64,000 nt of DNA from Apostichopus japonicus (GCF_037975245.1 NC_092567.1:15557876-15621875), one strand, 5' to 3'; counted from the first letter of the stretch, positions 34,080 to 48,375 are shown. A program made the numbers and translations. The notes: generated by a model not told the origin, from the sequence alone.

Positions 34080-35932
34080 AAAAGTAAAAGAAAAGGCAAA
34101 AAAAAAAAAAATTCCTATGGTAATAATTACATCACACTGCTTCACTTTTGATATAGACTCTTTAAGGTTGAAATGTACAATCTCGAAAACTGCATACTTT
34201 TAAGAATTGAATGAAAATTTTTAAGCAGGAAGCGCAGATTCAGTCCTCCAACATTAACATTTCAAAATTAGTCAAGTTACTTTCGTGGTATTATAGTAAG
34301 GGCTTGCTTGTGATAATGAAAAAAAGTTGGAAGAGCTCATTTATAAGTATATACAGCTTATTTCACGGACATTAATGTCAGAACTAATGCCAACATTTAA
34401 TAATAAATTTGCTCAAACAAAAGTCCACCGGGTAAGTTTCAGACGAGACCAAAAAATATTAAATTTATTCTGTTGGTGTAACACTTGCTGCAGGAGCTGC
34501 ATGGAAGGTATAACAGAGTAGTGAATAATAGGATACAATAGAATTAATCATATTACTTTGACATTTAGCTTGAACGGTTAACCACATTGAAAAGTGACAA
34601 GTTAGAGAGTAAGTGATGAACGGGGTGCTCTTTCTCAACAACCTCTTTTGTTAAGAAAAAACGAACTTAAATTATATCCTTGTTTCGATTCAGACAATAT
34701 TTTGCCACGAGTGGTACTATTATTCGGTATGGAACTTTAATCTTAACATACGATTGTTTTAAAAGCAAAAGTACTTGGCTGACGTTAGTTTCCAAGTATC
34801 TCTCAGAGTACAAGTTTAGTAATACTATTTATAGGCCTTTCATAGTCAACTAATATATATCTATGAGTACGCAATAAAGTACTTACTTTCCAATTGAAAG
34901 ATGGCTAGACTACATGAACTTTATCATACATAGTATGATTACTTATGATAAACCCTACCTGCCCATATCGGTGTATGTATTCCTAAAGCCTTAAGTCCAT
35001 TAAACTGAAGTGATGCCATCTTGATCCCAGAATGCTTGGCTTACATAATTTGAAGAACAGTTCGATGAATTTCTTAACTGAACAAAATAACTAAATTTAC
35101 TTGCGCTTAAAATGCAAACTACGTCTTTCTGCAATATTGTGTGAATCTTAAAGATTGATATGTGATTGGTGAGTACGTTACCATTAGTATTCCCGTTCTT
35201 TGAGAAAATTAAGAAATGAACATTGCCTTTGTTTCTCACCCGACTCCGATCAAATAAATCCGATAAAGGTTACAAGTTTTGCGTTATCTAGTACCTTTTT
35301 AAAACAATAACAACATTGCAAGATATGCAACTTACATCCTAAAAAAAAACCCCAGACAGATGGGGGACAAGGGATATATTTCGTTGTTCAAATTTGTTAA
35401 TTGGTATTTAGCACACTTTCCCCGACAGAATCGAAAGTATCTTTTCGGAAATGTTGCTGCATTAAGAACTGTAGCAAACCTACCGAATATAAGGCAATCA
35501 AAATAAGGTTGCAAGTAAGCACACATATCTTAAATTAAATTGTCAAATACGTCTACAAAATAGCTCATATTAATAAATCCTTTTCGAAATGTCTTTCATA
35601 TCATTTTAGCCACTATTTTAGTAGCAAATCTAAAACACCAACATTTTGTACAAATGACAAAGTGGGGTTTGTTGATTAATTAGTGATGATATATTAGAAA
35701 CACAAAACATCGCTAAAACCTAAATGCTGCATTAAATCATACGGGTCTTTAAGTAAAAAAACAAGAAAATCAAACAACCAATTAACTTTTTTGCTTGTGT
35801 GTACTTTATTACCAGGTGTATTCCATTATTGTTTTTTTAATTCGTTGACAACGAAACAATGACTGTCCAGTTCCACAGAAACTCTATAACTCTTACACTC
35901 AACATATTAGCAGAACTTTCATTTCTTTTTCA
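34080..35932. other. No feature seen
   Basis: AT-rich sequence with short frames (for example 34327-34521, 35000-35239) that lack recognisable domains. Confidence 0.45.
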
Positions 35933-36408
35933 ATGGCAGACTTTAGGTTCTTCACTGTATACAACATACTGAGTTTATTTTGTCTACATGTTCGAAGTTT
36001 GGAGATTTAACTACCTATTTACATGTTGCATATCTTCATCTAACAGACCACAGTGTTTCAATCATATATTATATTTTGTTTCCTTACAGCTTCCCTACAA
36101 GAGTCGATTTAAGATGTCCCGTGACGATCGAGTTTACAGGAGCTGATACTGAATGCGTTGTACAGGGAAACACAGAAGTTTGTCTGGTTTTTCCAGTAAA
36201 CAAGAGGGTTGCCAGCATAACTGGGAAGGAAACTACTGCCACTAGTTTTAGGACTTCGGTACGAACACGGCCAATGAATTGAATTTAAGAAGGACCGTGT
36301 CACGACTCGTTTTGGTCTTTAATGGTTGGAATACAGGAGTGTCAATCAAATGAAAGAATCTTCTCTTGCACTTACAAAGTCATGCCAAACACGAACTTCA
36401 ATTAAAAG
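35933..36408 (+). pseudogene. Decayed copy of the signal-peptide and Ig exons of the Ig-pseudokinase gene
   Basis: The signal-peptide-like stretch MADFRFFTVYNILSLFCLHV parallels [20 protein letters not shown], but its splice donor GT is changed to TT. After a comparable intron and a CAG/CT acceptor (36089) follow LRCPVTIEFTGADTECV and VCLVFPVNK, then, after frame breaks, FWSLMVGIQ and RIFSCTYK. These match [34 protein letters not shown] and RNFSCSYG. A 2-nt length change near the exon start and in-frame stops (after RPMN and near the end) disable it. It is on the opposite strand from its relative, so the copy arose by inverted duplication or was later inverted. Confidence 0.8.
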
Positions 36409-36929
36409 GTAAGTAGAACTTCCACAGTATACTTTGCAAAATGATGTGTTAATTAAGTCTCATAGTAAACGATAAACTCCTTCCATTGCTGTAACATGAA
36501 ACAAAATCAAATAGATTACTACACCCAATGCGTTACCTTCTTCCCCCGGAAGTCGACCAGTGCAGCACCTGGCGTATAGTAATGTTTAACTATATAACTT
36601 TGTTATAAATCTGAACCAGCACGAATGACAACACTCCTGGAAATTCGTAAGACAAATCTGTAGTACTTTAATGACAACCGTGTCATGTTTTATCACATTG
36701 GAAACCCCGTTTTTAGAGTGTAACTCGTTCTCGCAAGTAATTAGAAGGTACACATATTAAAATATTTATGATTCAGAAGGCGTTCAATTAATACAGTTTG
36801 TTGTCAATGACTAGTTTCGATTGAATTCCTGCGTTAAAAGATATTTGTGTTAAAGTTTGTTGGCCTAACGTTTCGATCCTAGCAGGATCTTCTTCAAAGG
36901 TAAAATGACAAGTAACAGTAACAGAAGGA

Positions 36930-37200
36930 AAAAAAAAAACACGCATCGAATACAAACAGATCAATGAGCATGGTGAACACAAAGAGATAGATGTAAAGCA
37001 TTAGTAGACAAGGGATGGAGAGAAGAAAGAAAGAAACCAACAGGGCAAGAGGAGAGGTAGGAGATAAACAGTGGTGGGACAAAGAGAGGATTAAGGGAAG
37101 GGGTAGGGAATAAACTGGAGAAGGACAAAGACAGAAAGGTGTGGAGAAAAAAAGAGTGATAGAGAGCTATGAGAAGAGGAGTGATGGAGGGGGGGGGGGG
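36930..37200. repeat. Purine-rich low-complexity tract ending in a G-run
   Basis: Long AGAGGA/GGAGAAAG-like sequence ends in an 11-base G-run near 37190-37200. The serine/proline/leucine-rich minus-strand frames over it (36961-37291) reflect composition only. Confidence 0.75.
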
Positions 37201-37299
37201 ACATGTCCTTCCTGAATGTTGATCCCATGAGGTTGAATGGTGAAAAGGCGTTGCATCCACAGCCTCTCTCTGCTGAAAAATATTGATACACCCAGTGGT

Positions 37300-40200
37300 T
37301 GAAAATAAATAAACAAGACGATTATTAAGTCAGAGCAAATACATTAACGGAATGCATGGCTTTGTAAATCTGGGTGTATTGTTACTTCTCAACAACGTAT
37401 GACTTTGGATGTTTATACAGATTTATCAACATTAAAAATACAAATTAACAAAGTATACAGAACGACTACCTCATCAGCCTAATAATTATACTAAAACACT
37501 CATGAATTTCTAATTGTAAACTGGTTTATTTCGGTAATTGAAATAGTTACATTAGCATGTCGAATATGAAGTAAATGTTTTACAAAGTTCATATAATGTG
37601 AAACAGCCGAATGGGAATTATGAAAAGTAAGTATACACTTATTACTTAATAAAGGTACTCGCATTAACTTGACATGTGATTTGTAATATCAACATGTAAA
37701 CTTTCCTTTATATCATCAAGGCATTTATAAGAAGCCAAGATTAAGAATAATTAAAGTTATAAAGTTCCAACGACGTTAGTGTTTGGGTGTAAATATGTGT
37801 TTGAGCCATGAAATGATTATTTTATTGTTTGTTTTCTTCAAAAATCGATGCGTCCAGTGGCGTACATAAGGTACGGCAGTTATGGCACGTGCCCTGGTCG
37901 CCACTTGAAGGGGGCGCCACTGAGCAGTTTATATTTAAGTCAGAAAAGCCATCCTAGGATAGTGAACAGGCCTCGACAAATATTGACTTTTATTATTTTT
38001 AGCAGATATTATGATAAAGTTAACTTATCTAATAGATGGGTGTCAGATGCTTGGACCTGGACGCATTTTCAGTGTTTGCCATCATTATTATATCTTTAAA
38101 ATATTTCTCTTTTAAGATGGGATCTATGTCCTCCTTTTTTTCTACATTTTTCCTTGCTCATTCTTTTCATCTTCTTCATCGAAATGAGTACTTAGTAATG
38201 TAGCAATTTTTACAGAGCAATAACTATTGCTCTTTTTTCTTTTGGCAAACTCCTCCTTCTTAGTGGTTCTTTGTTAAATTTGCCATGAATTTACTGCATG
38301 ATCACTTGTTGCACAGAAACCTGTAAGCTTACTTTCTTGTGATTGAGGTATAAGTTCTAATGGTTCCACTGCTTTGTGTAAATTATCTTCAACACAACCC
38401 TTAGATTATTGATAAATCCTCTTGAAGGTGTTACCTGCCACCTGGAATGTAGTCTAGGCTGTTGCTGGAATTGTGACAAGTAGACTACCGTCAACTTGAA
38501 GTGTGTAACTGTATTGTTCATTTTCTATGTTACTAATCATAATAACTATAATCTTCAAAATGCATTTAATTGTGTAAGGTGTGTAAATGACTTGACAATT
38601 ACACCTCGGATTTCTCACTTTTTTAAAAGAAGGAATTGATTTATCTAGTGTGGTACACCAAATTGCTGAGTCAAACTGAGGACTCTGCTATGAAAAAAAA
38701 ATTATATGTATGGTTGCATTTTTTTCTCATCTATCTATATCACAAAAACCATCTCTGTGATGTAAAATTGTCATTACAAATTAACTTCAAAAATATTAAG
38801 CATTACAAAAGTCTCGTCCTCTAAGAGTTTGTCTAAGTATATTTTGGAGCAGTTCTGTTCATGTGGGAAAGTCTCTGTCAACCTCTTTAGTACCGTTAGT
38901 TGAAAAAAAACCATGAGGTCAGTTGATTTGCAGTACTTTCAATGTTTGGTACAATATCTTGTAATAATTACGGCTGTAATATCTGCCTGCTGTGTTCAAG
39001 ATAGTTTTGCAGTCGATATCCTTAGTTACCTATCAAAGTAAGCATATACGATTAGCAGGAGGCTTCGCTGGTAAGTGGAAACTTTGATCTCTTTCTACAC
39101 AAATTGTGATATTGTGATATTCCAACGAAGCATGATGAATTTTGCGTGATGAACGCCTATCTTTCCCTGATAAATCATAGAAAGTTCTTTGTAATTTATG
39201 CTAAAGAACATGTATGCAAACATCTATCAGTACATTTCGCATATAAGGTTTGACCAAGTTTCTCTGCATGGGTAACTTAGGAGGTCAAAGCAAGTATCAG
39301 AATGCATCTGGGTGCTGTGATCTTATTAAATGTGATGCCCACTGTAACTGTAAAACTTATAATGCAAACATACTTCACAAACTTCTGGCTATAATATATA
39401 TATATAGTTGTGCTATCATTACCACAGCTGGCCTGGGCTTGAAATTGTTTGTGCTTTTACTGAAGGAGAGAGTGAAACCTAACTCAAAAATTCCTTTACT
39501 CATCTAAACATGAGAATTGTTAAGAAATCTTCAATACAGATCTGCGACCGGGATTATTTTTGTTCTATGATATCACTGATATTCCAGGCTAAGGTTAGTA
39601 GGTGGGAAAGTTACATCTGCGAGACAATGGAAAGTGTTATAGTGAAGCACAGAAAACCTTGATGTATGATTTTATGAAGTTGTGTGAAATATTACACTGT
39701 TAAGTTTAGGCTATTTGTAAGATTATGGTCTGTTGTGATAAATCGTTTAGTTATGGTCTTAGCTGTATAGGTACACTTCACAAGATATAGGAGGTATGAT
39801 TAGGAAGAAATTGTACAAACATAGAGAAAACTTGGCAATTGTATTGTTAACTTGCACTCGTGGGCCTAAGTTGTTGTTATTATGTGACATTCGTTTTTAC
39901 TTGTCAGCATAGATGGGTTTAAATTATTGGTCTTATATCCATGTTGTTATCTATAACTTAACACACTCATTACATACTACAGATGTCGTCGTATTTTTTG
40001 CCTTGCTATCAATATAATCTGTTAAACGGATCATGTGATAAAGAGTTCGAACTTTATATACCAAAGATAAACACATCATTCTATCTATATCAGACAAGCC
40101 CATAAAAAGAACATACATAGCAGATACTCTGCAGGCATCAAGGTGCAAAGTACAATCACTTAACAAGTTTGAAGACATAACCCAAGTTTGCCGCCATGAA

Positions 40201-42579
40201 GCAATTATAACAGGAAAAAAAATGCTATGACTGATGTGGATTTTTGAAGCTGCTCATTTCTGCCATCATTTTGGTTTTTGGTCAATGAGCTGTTAACAGC
40301 AACCATCTATTATTTGATCTCTGAATGAGCTGTCGGCTTCATCATTCCACAGCATGACCTTGTCACCGAGGATTCAATCTGACCGAATGCCACTTTGGTT
40401 CTACCAGTAATAATTCTACCTGCAATATTGTTTCATGGTGGTAACATGTTGTGTTCCCCTGATGCGACTTCATGATTATTCAGTGGGGGTAGCATCACCA
40501 ACGATCGCATCATAAGCTTGTGTGATATTTGCGCTACATTACCTCTAGTAGTTTTCTGTGATTATCTCTATTATTATTCTTATTTTTTTCTTTCTGTTCT
40601 TCATATTTTGCCGCAGTAAGGCGATATCATACCGTAATGATATTTGTTTTGCCTGTTTTTATTATGTAATGGTGCCTTTTTAATAATGATGGTCCTATAA
40701 CCAGGAAATGATGATACCAATTTAATGTCTTGCATGGTATCTGACCAAAAAGAAAAAAGGAGTATAAAACTAAACATAAAAAAAAGACATGTTCATTCTG
40801 CTGGAGGAAGAAGAAGAAAAAGACAGGTTGTTCGCAGGTCACAAGTAGTGCAAGAATACTAAAAAATAAAAGGTTTAAAAAAATTGTGAATTAGTTTGCA
40901 GGATTTAGAGACAGCTGTAGATAACAGAGCCATATGTGCAATATATATATACACCATCTGAAGAAGAAAATACAGTAGATTTGTCGAAGAAATCAACATT
41001 TATACTCATTTTGTTTTAATCTCTTATCCAGAGTCGTCTTTATTGCGGGGGGGGGGGGGGGAGGAGGGGGATTTTATGAAACTTAACAAGTGCACTTTGA
41101 ATAAGAATGTTATTGAGTAAACCTCTCTCTTATGATCATTCCTGTTCCCCAACCGCCCCCTGTTCGAATATTTATTCACCAAATGAAGGTTATGGTGGAA
41201 GTGACTATTGAGTTCATTTGTTTAGCAACATATTACCTCCCAGACACCTCTTTCATGCTGTGAAAAGTAAACATAAATTCTTGAGATTGTATTTTAAATA
41301 GTATTTTGCAAGACAGTAATTGTAATGAGCGTATCGTTAAAGTGAATTTTAGGAATCGACAAAGTTATCAAATTTAACCTCAGTGATATTTTGACAAATC
41401 AAAGGTGGGAGGGGGTAGAGAGGAGGGGTGGGGTGGGATATGGTCACAAAACTTGTTTTTTGCCGTTACGAGCCTGCAAAAATCATGAAATCTCTGACAT
41501 CCTAATAACCACTAAATACAACTCAAGCCATGCACGCGGTTACAGCTGACTTGGTGAACGGTACTAGGGAGGGGTAAGAAAGACTGGCGCTTTAGCGGTC
41601 GTGTAAATCGTGATAGGGTTCAAGGTAGGTCGGAGTTCACACAATTGCGCTCTGGTATGGTACATTTTGTCACCTAGAAATCTCTTGGTGTGTCTTTCTG
41701 GCGTTCACAAGATGACCAGTGGGCTGGTGCATGTGGGTGGGGGATGTGAAAAAGTGTCTGTCAAATCTAGTGTCTGTCAAATCTAGCAATATGTGCCGTG
41801 CGAGAATCCTTGGCTTTGGCCACAGGGTCGCACAACTGTCGACCGGCATGTACACCGCCGCTCACGTCTCCTAATGAGGCCCAAAGCCCCTGATAAAGAA
41901 TCTACGGATGATGTTAAATGCCATAGTTTCATTTTTCTTTATAAATTAGCATAGGAAAACTAGCGCCACCATTTTTCATACCGTCATGTTCATTGTATTG
42001 TCGGCGCCAAAGCCTTTCTTCAACGGATTTTCTCTTGTCAGCTATTGTTCATAGTGTAACGTGCGTAGTTATGGAATTAAAGGGGTTCAGGGTTTATCTG
42101 TTAGGGCGTTGCTGCGTAATGAGGCGTAGAGAGATACTCGGGCTAGAGAAAGAAACATACACGATGTGTTGCATACTTTGCAAATATGTATTTGTGAGGT
42201 GTCTCACTCAGGACCCGGCACTCAAATGCCATCCAAAAGTAACAACAATTACAGCTGCTACTAAAACTAGTTAACATACAAATAAAATAAATAGCATTGA
42301 CATACACAGCCGTCAAAATACTTTCAATACGCAAATAAGCTTCACATGACAATATAGCCAATTTACATAATATAACACACTCTTACAATAGTATGATAGA
42401 GATGCATGATAGAGATGGTAGGAAACCAACAAGCATTATCAACTGAACTTCAATAAACTTCAATCAAGAGTTTTGGAACGTTTGATCGGATTATCGGACT
42501 AAAAAGTTTGAGTAGTGATAAGCTTCAGTTCTTACTAAAAATCGATGTGAAGTCATCCCACTCTATCGACTATAATGTA
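37300..42579. other. Gene-poor stretch; a possible transposon end at about 37855-37922
   Basis: CAGTGGCGTACATAAGGTAC and GGGGGCGCCACTG near 37855-37922 look like the inverted GTGGCG ends of a tiny or truncated repeat. G-runs occur near 41048 and 41410. Frames at 39250-39507 and 41993-42274 have no recognisable domain. No gene is called. Confidence 0.4.
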
Positions 42580-42812
42580 TGTATTTTAGATCCTCCTGTA
42601 AGTAGGATCTCGCGAAGAAGCCATCATTAACTTAACAAAGTCGCAAGCTGACCGAAGTCAGTCTCTTAGATCTCATATTTAACATCCATGATTGAGAATC
42701 GTCAGTTGTCAACAACTCTGTAACTGGACGACATGCATTAATCTTGGAGTGACTCGAACTTGGGGCCAATTATGATCGAAAGGCACCGGCGTTAACCACT
42801 GAGCTAACACTC
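42580..42812 (-). mobile_element. tRNA-derived SINE
   Basis: Read on the minus strand, the 5' head is tRNA-like: GGAGTGTTAGCTCAGTGGTT has an acceptor-like GGAGTG and an A-box (TTAGCTCAGTGG). A B-box-like AGTTCGAGTC follows, and CACTCC pairs with the start. The anticodon arm does not fold well, so it is not a functional tRNA gene. A body follows with short dyads (GTTGTTGACAAC, CTGACTTCGGTCAG, GATCCTACTTACAGGAGGATC-like) and runs to about 42580. Confidence 0.65.
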
Positions 42813-44700
42813 CTTGTATTTCATTGAAATACGATTTGTTCCGGAAAGTGGAGAAGCAGCAAATTTATAGCGAAAGCGACTATGTAATACTTATATGTTT
42901 CATATCCCTGACATTATGTTATGTTGTTTATAAATGCTACGACAACAATTTTTTTTTGATATGAGTCAAACTTGTGCGGTATAAGATTTCGCAGCTATAC
43001 GTGTAGTCATGAGCTCACAATGAAATGTTTACTTTATAAGGCTTTAGAAACAATTATCATTTGGAAGTTGAATGTGGGACAAGAGGAAAGCAATAACGTT
43101 TGTGGACATTAAGGTAAGTGCACGATTTCATTTTCTTACTAACTTGTTGCGATTTCCAAGACACTGTCATATGCGTCAAAGTTGTCGATATCTGGCGATA
43201 CAGAAATCCACGTTTAAAAAGATCGTGCCAAAACAGGACCAGGAAGGATAAAATAATCAACTCATTTTAGAATTTCCAAAATATGAATATTGAAGAAACA
43301 TGCATTAGTCTAACGGTAGAGTACACTACAAATATAGGTATTTTTCCTGATAAAGCTAAATATTGTAAAGTTTTCCTATATTCCTTTATAATACCATTTT
43401 AAGAAGCTGTCAACTTGATGAGAATTTTTCAAGTTTGTCATTAAAACAAATTAAAAATATAAATAAATAAAATTCAATTCAGGAAGGAAGGAAGGATTCA
43501 AGAATTACGCCTTGAAGAAGCTTCATGCGTCTTAATACGAAAACAAATCCAATATGAAGGTACTTTTTAAAGTAAAGTCACATAGGAAAGAACCTAGTCA
43601 CGAAAAACCAAACAACGAACCGGTTGATCACCTCTCAACCCCAGTCCCCTTGCATGGAGACTGCGACTAGGCGCTCGTCGTTATTGGTGTGTGTCACGAA
43701 TCCCCTACAAGGGGAACATGATGCTGCACATAGTGGTTGTGGTTTATACAGTGACATACTATTCGCCAAACACGGGGAAAACGTTCGTTTTAGTTGAGAA
43801 ACAACAGTCGATGACAAACAACCCCTACGACCCCATCCGAACATTCACTATATGTTACGATACTGTTGATCCAAACCAAGTTTGTTTTACTGCCTATTCG
43901 TCTTTATCTTAGGATACAAGAAACCTCTGGTATAAAGTAATACCACATCTTGTTCATACTTTTTCTTATGAAAAGATCAGACTTTAAACTTGTATTATAA
44001 AATTGATTATATCAAACTGCAATATTGTGGAAAGTTGTAAAGTCTTTTAATTGGTGTTCATAGAGTGCACTGTTTATCTCATCCCCGTAAGGTATGCAGT
44101 TTGTGTTATTAAACAGAATGTATATAGTGAGCTCAATGGAAATGTAAAAGTAATTGTACGGGATTATGTAATTCTTGTGTGGAAGTAGATGCTAGGTAGA
44201 CATGCAACATTGTCTTAGCTGGATTGGTCTCGTAATACTTGGTTACAGTAGGTTCAATGAGGAATGGACAGCTTTCTGGTGAGATAAAGAATAGAGGATA
44301 GCTAGAGCTCAGTTGGAGAGGGGCGTGAAAGTAACTCTTGGAGGAGACAGTTAGTAGTGTATTGTAATGTGGCGAATAACGCCTGTAGCTCGGTGGAGAT
44401 GTTACTATCGTTACCCCTGGGGGAAATTATTGGTAGGCCTAGGATGCCTAGCTCCAACAAGCACCACGCAAATTAAATGATTAAAAAGTTAAGATGATTT
44501 TAAGATGATTTATTCTCTCCGGGATACAAATAACTGTTCAATTAAAAGCTGTAAAAGTACTTGAAGAAACTGCATGATTGGAAACAATAAATATGTATAA
44601 ATTATTTGGCATCTTATACTGATCGTGAGAACTGGATGATTCATTTTCCAGAACTAATTTGCCTCTTTAAAAAAAACACCCGGCTGATATCTGATCTGAT
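42813..44700. other. No feature seen
   Basis: Overlapping frames on both strands at 43635-43912 have no recognisable domain. The rest is AT-rich without structure that stands out. Confidence 0.45.
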
Positions 44701-44701
44701 C

Positions 44702-44748
44702 CATGATTGGTTCAAATATTACCTACTACTGTAAATGAACCAATCATG
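44702..44748. repeat. Small perfect inverted repeat
   Basis: CATGATTGGTTCA (44702-44714) and TGAACCAATCATG (44736-44748) form 13-bp perfect arms with a 21-base loop. Confidence 0.85.
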
Positions 44749-46287
44749 AGTAAGAAAGAAAACAACACGTGGTCCTAATTTTTTCTTATGTCTTTCTTTG
44801 TCTGAAAATACGGGCTCCTAAACTAGACGTCTGAAAATGGACGAACAATTTCTAATGTATTTCTTTGTTCGTACACCGTGGGAATTAACGAGGGGAAGCT
44901 TGAAGATCAAAAGGTTAAAGAGTTAAAGACCTTACAGGTGTTAGATAGGAACTTAAAGGGGCTAGAGTATCATTTCATGACAGTATTTCTATTGTAGAAG
45001 GATTATGCAATATTTCAACAATGTATGAGAGTGTGCCATAGTTTTTACCCTGCAAGATAAGATCTCAAATATCACTTGGAAGAAATATACCAGGTTCATT
45101 GTGATTATCTGTGGATATGGCTTGGTTGGTACTGATTGAACCAACGACACGTAATTTAAACTTACAATCAACTAAACAAATAAGGGTAACACCCTAACAC
45201 AACTGAACAAGTAACCTTTTTATTATGTAAATATGAAAAAGCACTATACGTCCAGTGCGTACATAACTCTCTAATATTATTAGAGAATTACTAAACCTTG
45301 CAGGTTACGTTATTATTGATATAGAGGGAAATTCTCACCGGACTTGTTTTTTCCTTTTTGTGCTTGCAAATACCTACGAGGGAGCGAAGCACATTTGAAA
45401 CTGCTGCAGTGCCCACTGACCCAATATTGCTCTAGCTGGGACCTAGTCGGCACCGTGAACCCCCATCCAATAGCAGTGTACCCCCCATCAGAAGTACCCT
45501 CTAACATCCTTGATAATATTTCCAAGTGGGTCAAAGTCCCACATGTCTTTGAGTTGACCAACTCCAATTTTGAAAGCTAAGCACTTGCATCTACGATCTT
45601 ATGATGTATGAACTTGTTTATGACATCTGCATATTTCCTTCAAAAGATCTTTGTAGAAGGAAGGGAAACAAGAATGTAACTGAGATTTTTTTTTCAGTGT
45701 CGGCAAAGCAGAGAGTGGTGTAGGGTTGTTGGTTGGGACGGGTAAACACTACTTTCCCCGGTAATGTGAAAAGTTACAAAAGGGCATATTTTCATACTTA
45801 CTAGCACTGTTCTTTGTTGCTGAAAAGTACTCTTCACTCCATTTTGGTATGAAAACACCAAACTAGTATTTAAAGAGTGCCCGACTGTTGCACAATTAAA
45901 AAACCCAACAACATCGAAATGCCGTTTTGGTGGATTCCAGTAAAGATATTTGTGGTACAGAATGCACAGAGGTTAGGTTACGGTGTGCATTCTCAAATCA
46001 AACCGAAGTGTCCCACCTCACTGCCCATCGAATTTTGTGCCCCTCTTTTTGGTCACATTGACGTCTCTCCCACCGCCTTCATGGCAGCACTCGTTAGAGC
46101 ACAGGTATAGGGGAATATGTACACCGTACCTACCCATCTATAATAAAACATATCAAACCGGTCAGAAGTGTAATTATATAGCTACAGTTTGAGCAGAGGT
46201 TTCGGCCGAAGCATGGCGACAGATGAATAATTTGCACGGAGGGAGAAACGGAGGTGTTCAAGATTGTTATAATGTGCACAGTTCTTA
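44749..46287. other. No feature seen with confidence
   Basis: A moderately GC-richer block (about 45340-45590) has open frames on both strands, but neither shows a known domain. It may be an old repeat. Confidence 0.35.
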
Positions 46288-46410
46288 GCCTGGACCTGGA
46301 CTTGTCTCGGACTAGGACTTGTCTCGGACTCGGATTTGTCTCGTACTCGGACTGGCAGGAATCACTCTAGGGCTCTGGGTACTTTGTATTCGGACTTCGA
46401 CAAGGTACTT
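46288..46410. repeat. Minisatellite of CTCGGACTTGT-like units
   Basis: Repeated GGACTTGTCTCGGACT-type units (ACTTGTCTCGGACTAGGACT, then TCTCGGACTCGGATTTGTCT) with small variations. Confidence 0.75.
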
Positions 46411-47902
46411 CTGTACTCGATTACAACCCTGTGCCTGTTTCTTAGTAACTCTATTTCATATCCACCAAGCTTCACTGTTCTTCGGTTACTGTAGTTCATA
46501 GAGACCCAATTCACTGCTTTTACGAACTACTTAAACATCCTGACTATAGAGGTAGTTCTACTGTTCGTACGTAAGTACGTACGTTGCTTTCATACTGACT
46601 AATAACCTTTGTATTATGGTATAATAAACCACAACCAAAAGTAGTTGTATAGCACCCGTAGTGCATAACTTTATGCAAATTACAATGTAATTGGTTGGCA
46701 TTCCTCATACAAACAAAATTTCAATGAAGCAATATTTCTTCCCATCAAAAAATATTAAAATATTAGTAACAATTAGTAGATTAACTTCCATCACGGATAT
46801 TTACAAAACTACGCAAGCTTCCTACCAGCTTATGGTTAATTAACAGTTATCAACGTGTCTAAACTTGTGGATACCAGTGTTGCATGTAGACTCATATGTG
46901 TCAATGCATAATTGCGTTCGCGTAGTACCGTAAGCCTTGGGTAACGCGCACATCATAAATAATGATCATTTGTACATAAGCGTACCCTCAACTTTTCTTA
47001 TCTGGTCACTAAAAACCACAGATATAATATCCAAATAGAAGGACGCGTCTTACTGATTAAACTGCGTCAAAGCAATGGCGCAACCGGATCGTTTAAAATG
47101 GCCGTCAACTTCTTCCAAAAGAAATTATATCGAAATTGGATACTATAGATTATGCTTCCTATACATTCTACCGATAGGAACCAAAGACGGTTGAAAATGT
47201 CAATCTTCATGTGTTGTGATAGGAAATTAAAACCAAAAAGATCATTCTTTTGCAAATAAATATATATTTTTTTCATGCAAGAGAACAATGTTTTATGACG
47301 AAAACTGATTTTGGGTCCTAAATTGTTTGTAACGGTCTAGGCCTACACGATAAGAATACATTGAAAGGAATGTGTACGTCGGGGTTGTGGGCTGGGTGGG
47401 GGGGGGGGGTAGGTTATTAGCTAGGATGAAGAGAGCTGTCGAGAGGAAAATCCTGGTGAAAAACAGGCCTTTTTGTAGATATTTTTCTCATGTCAGAAAC
47501 AATAATTATTCTATTTTTTGGGGAATTTATCTCCTTATTTGTTCATGTTTTCTGTTTTGAGGATTATTGGCTGACAAGATAACTATCACTTGTACTACCA
47601 TTGCAATCACAAAGCAAAGCGGGAGAATGTTCCTGATGGTGCCAATTAAAATGGACCATTCCGAATGAGAGAAGTGATTCGTAGAATGGCTCAATATGTA
47701 AAAACGTCCCATTCCTTATATGGTGATGTCACTCATTACTGTAGCAATACAAACTGTTCATACACACCAATACGTCCGACTGGTTCAGCACTTTTATTTC
47801 AACTTTGTCGAACCCTCGCTCTCTCTCTTACAATAACCTTTCCATTTCTTCATCGTAAAATTGATGAAAAATGATGAAAATTGATGACCAAGTACATCTT
47901 GA
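46411..47902. other. No gene seen
   Basis: AT-rich sequence with a G-run near 47397-47409 and several short frames without recognisable domains. Confidence 0.45.
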
Positions 47903-47904
47903 AG

Positions 47905-48375
47905 GCAAAGGCTTGGTTCAGCGGTTAGAGTGTCCGCCTCACATTCCTAGGTTCCAGGATCAAACTTACGCCAGGAGCTAGATTCTCTTGACCTATTCAA
48001 AAATCGCTGCAGTGCAGTGGTGATATGCGGAGTCTTCCATGGATTTGGTATTCCTTGTTGGTAAACTTGGTAAAAGGGATTTGTTTCTGTTCTTCAATGG
48101 GAAACAACTTTTCGTCACAGCTGCACTGCAGTGATGTCGAATGCCTTTGCTTACCACAGTTTTGAGAATGTGGGCAGATACTGGGGCATACAGTCTAGTC
48201 CGTCGGATGTGGACGTTAAATGGTGGTCCCGCGAGCAGGAAGGAAAGCGAATTCACACCCCAGCCTTGTTATCCTCTGAACACTTATCGAAAAGAGAAGA
48301 CTTGAAGTAAGCCGGTTTTCATCCACGGTCTAACACGGATAGGGTCTCAAATAAGCTACTGTAAGTCTTCCTGAT
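47905..48375 (+). mobile_element. tRNA-derived SINE-like repeat
   Basis: The head GGTTCAGCGGTTAGAGTGTC followed by CGCCTCACATTCCTAGGTTC and CCAGGATCAAA resembles a degenerate tRNA with A- and B-box positions. The body contains GTCGGATGTGGACGTTAAAT and GGTGGTCCCGCGAGCAGGAA, a segment type found in the 3' domain of several invertebrate SINEs (recollection, not a search). It lies about 300 bp upstream of the SLC35G-type start codon. The right boundary is approximate. Confidence 0.55.

Noticed and set aside
36961-37291. Ser/Leu/Pro-rich minus-strand frames that resemble a membrane protein
   Set aside because: They arise from a purine-rich low-complexity tract; the composition explains the residues.
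42730-42812. tRNA gene on the minus strand
   Set aside because: A-box, B-box-like and acceptor pairing are present, but the anticodon arm does not fold and a SINE body follows directly, so it is a tRNA-derived repeat.
45313-45580. Open frames on both strands in a GC-richer block
   Set aside because: Neither translation shows a known domain or splice context; probably an old repeat. Only a database search could settle it.
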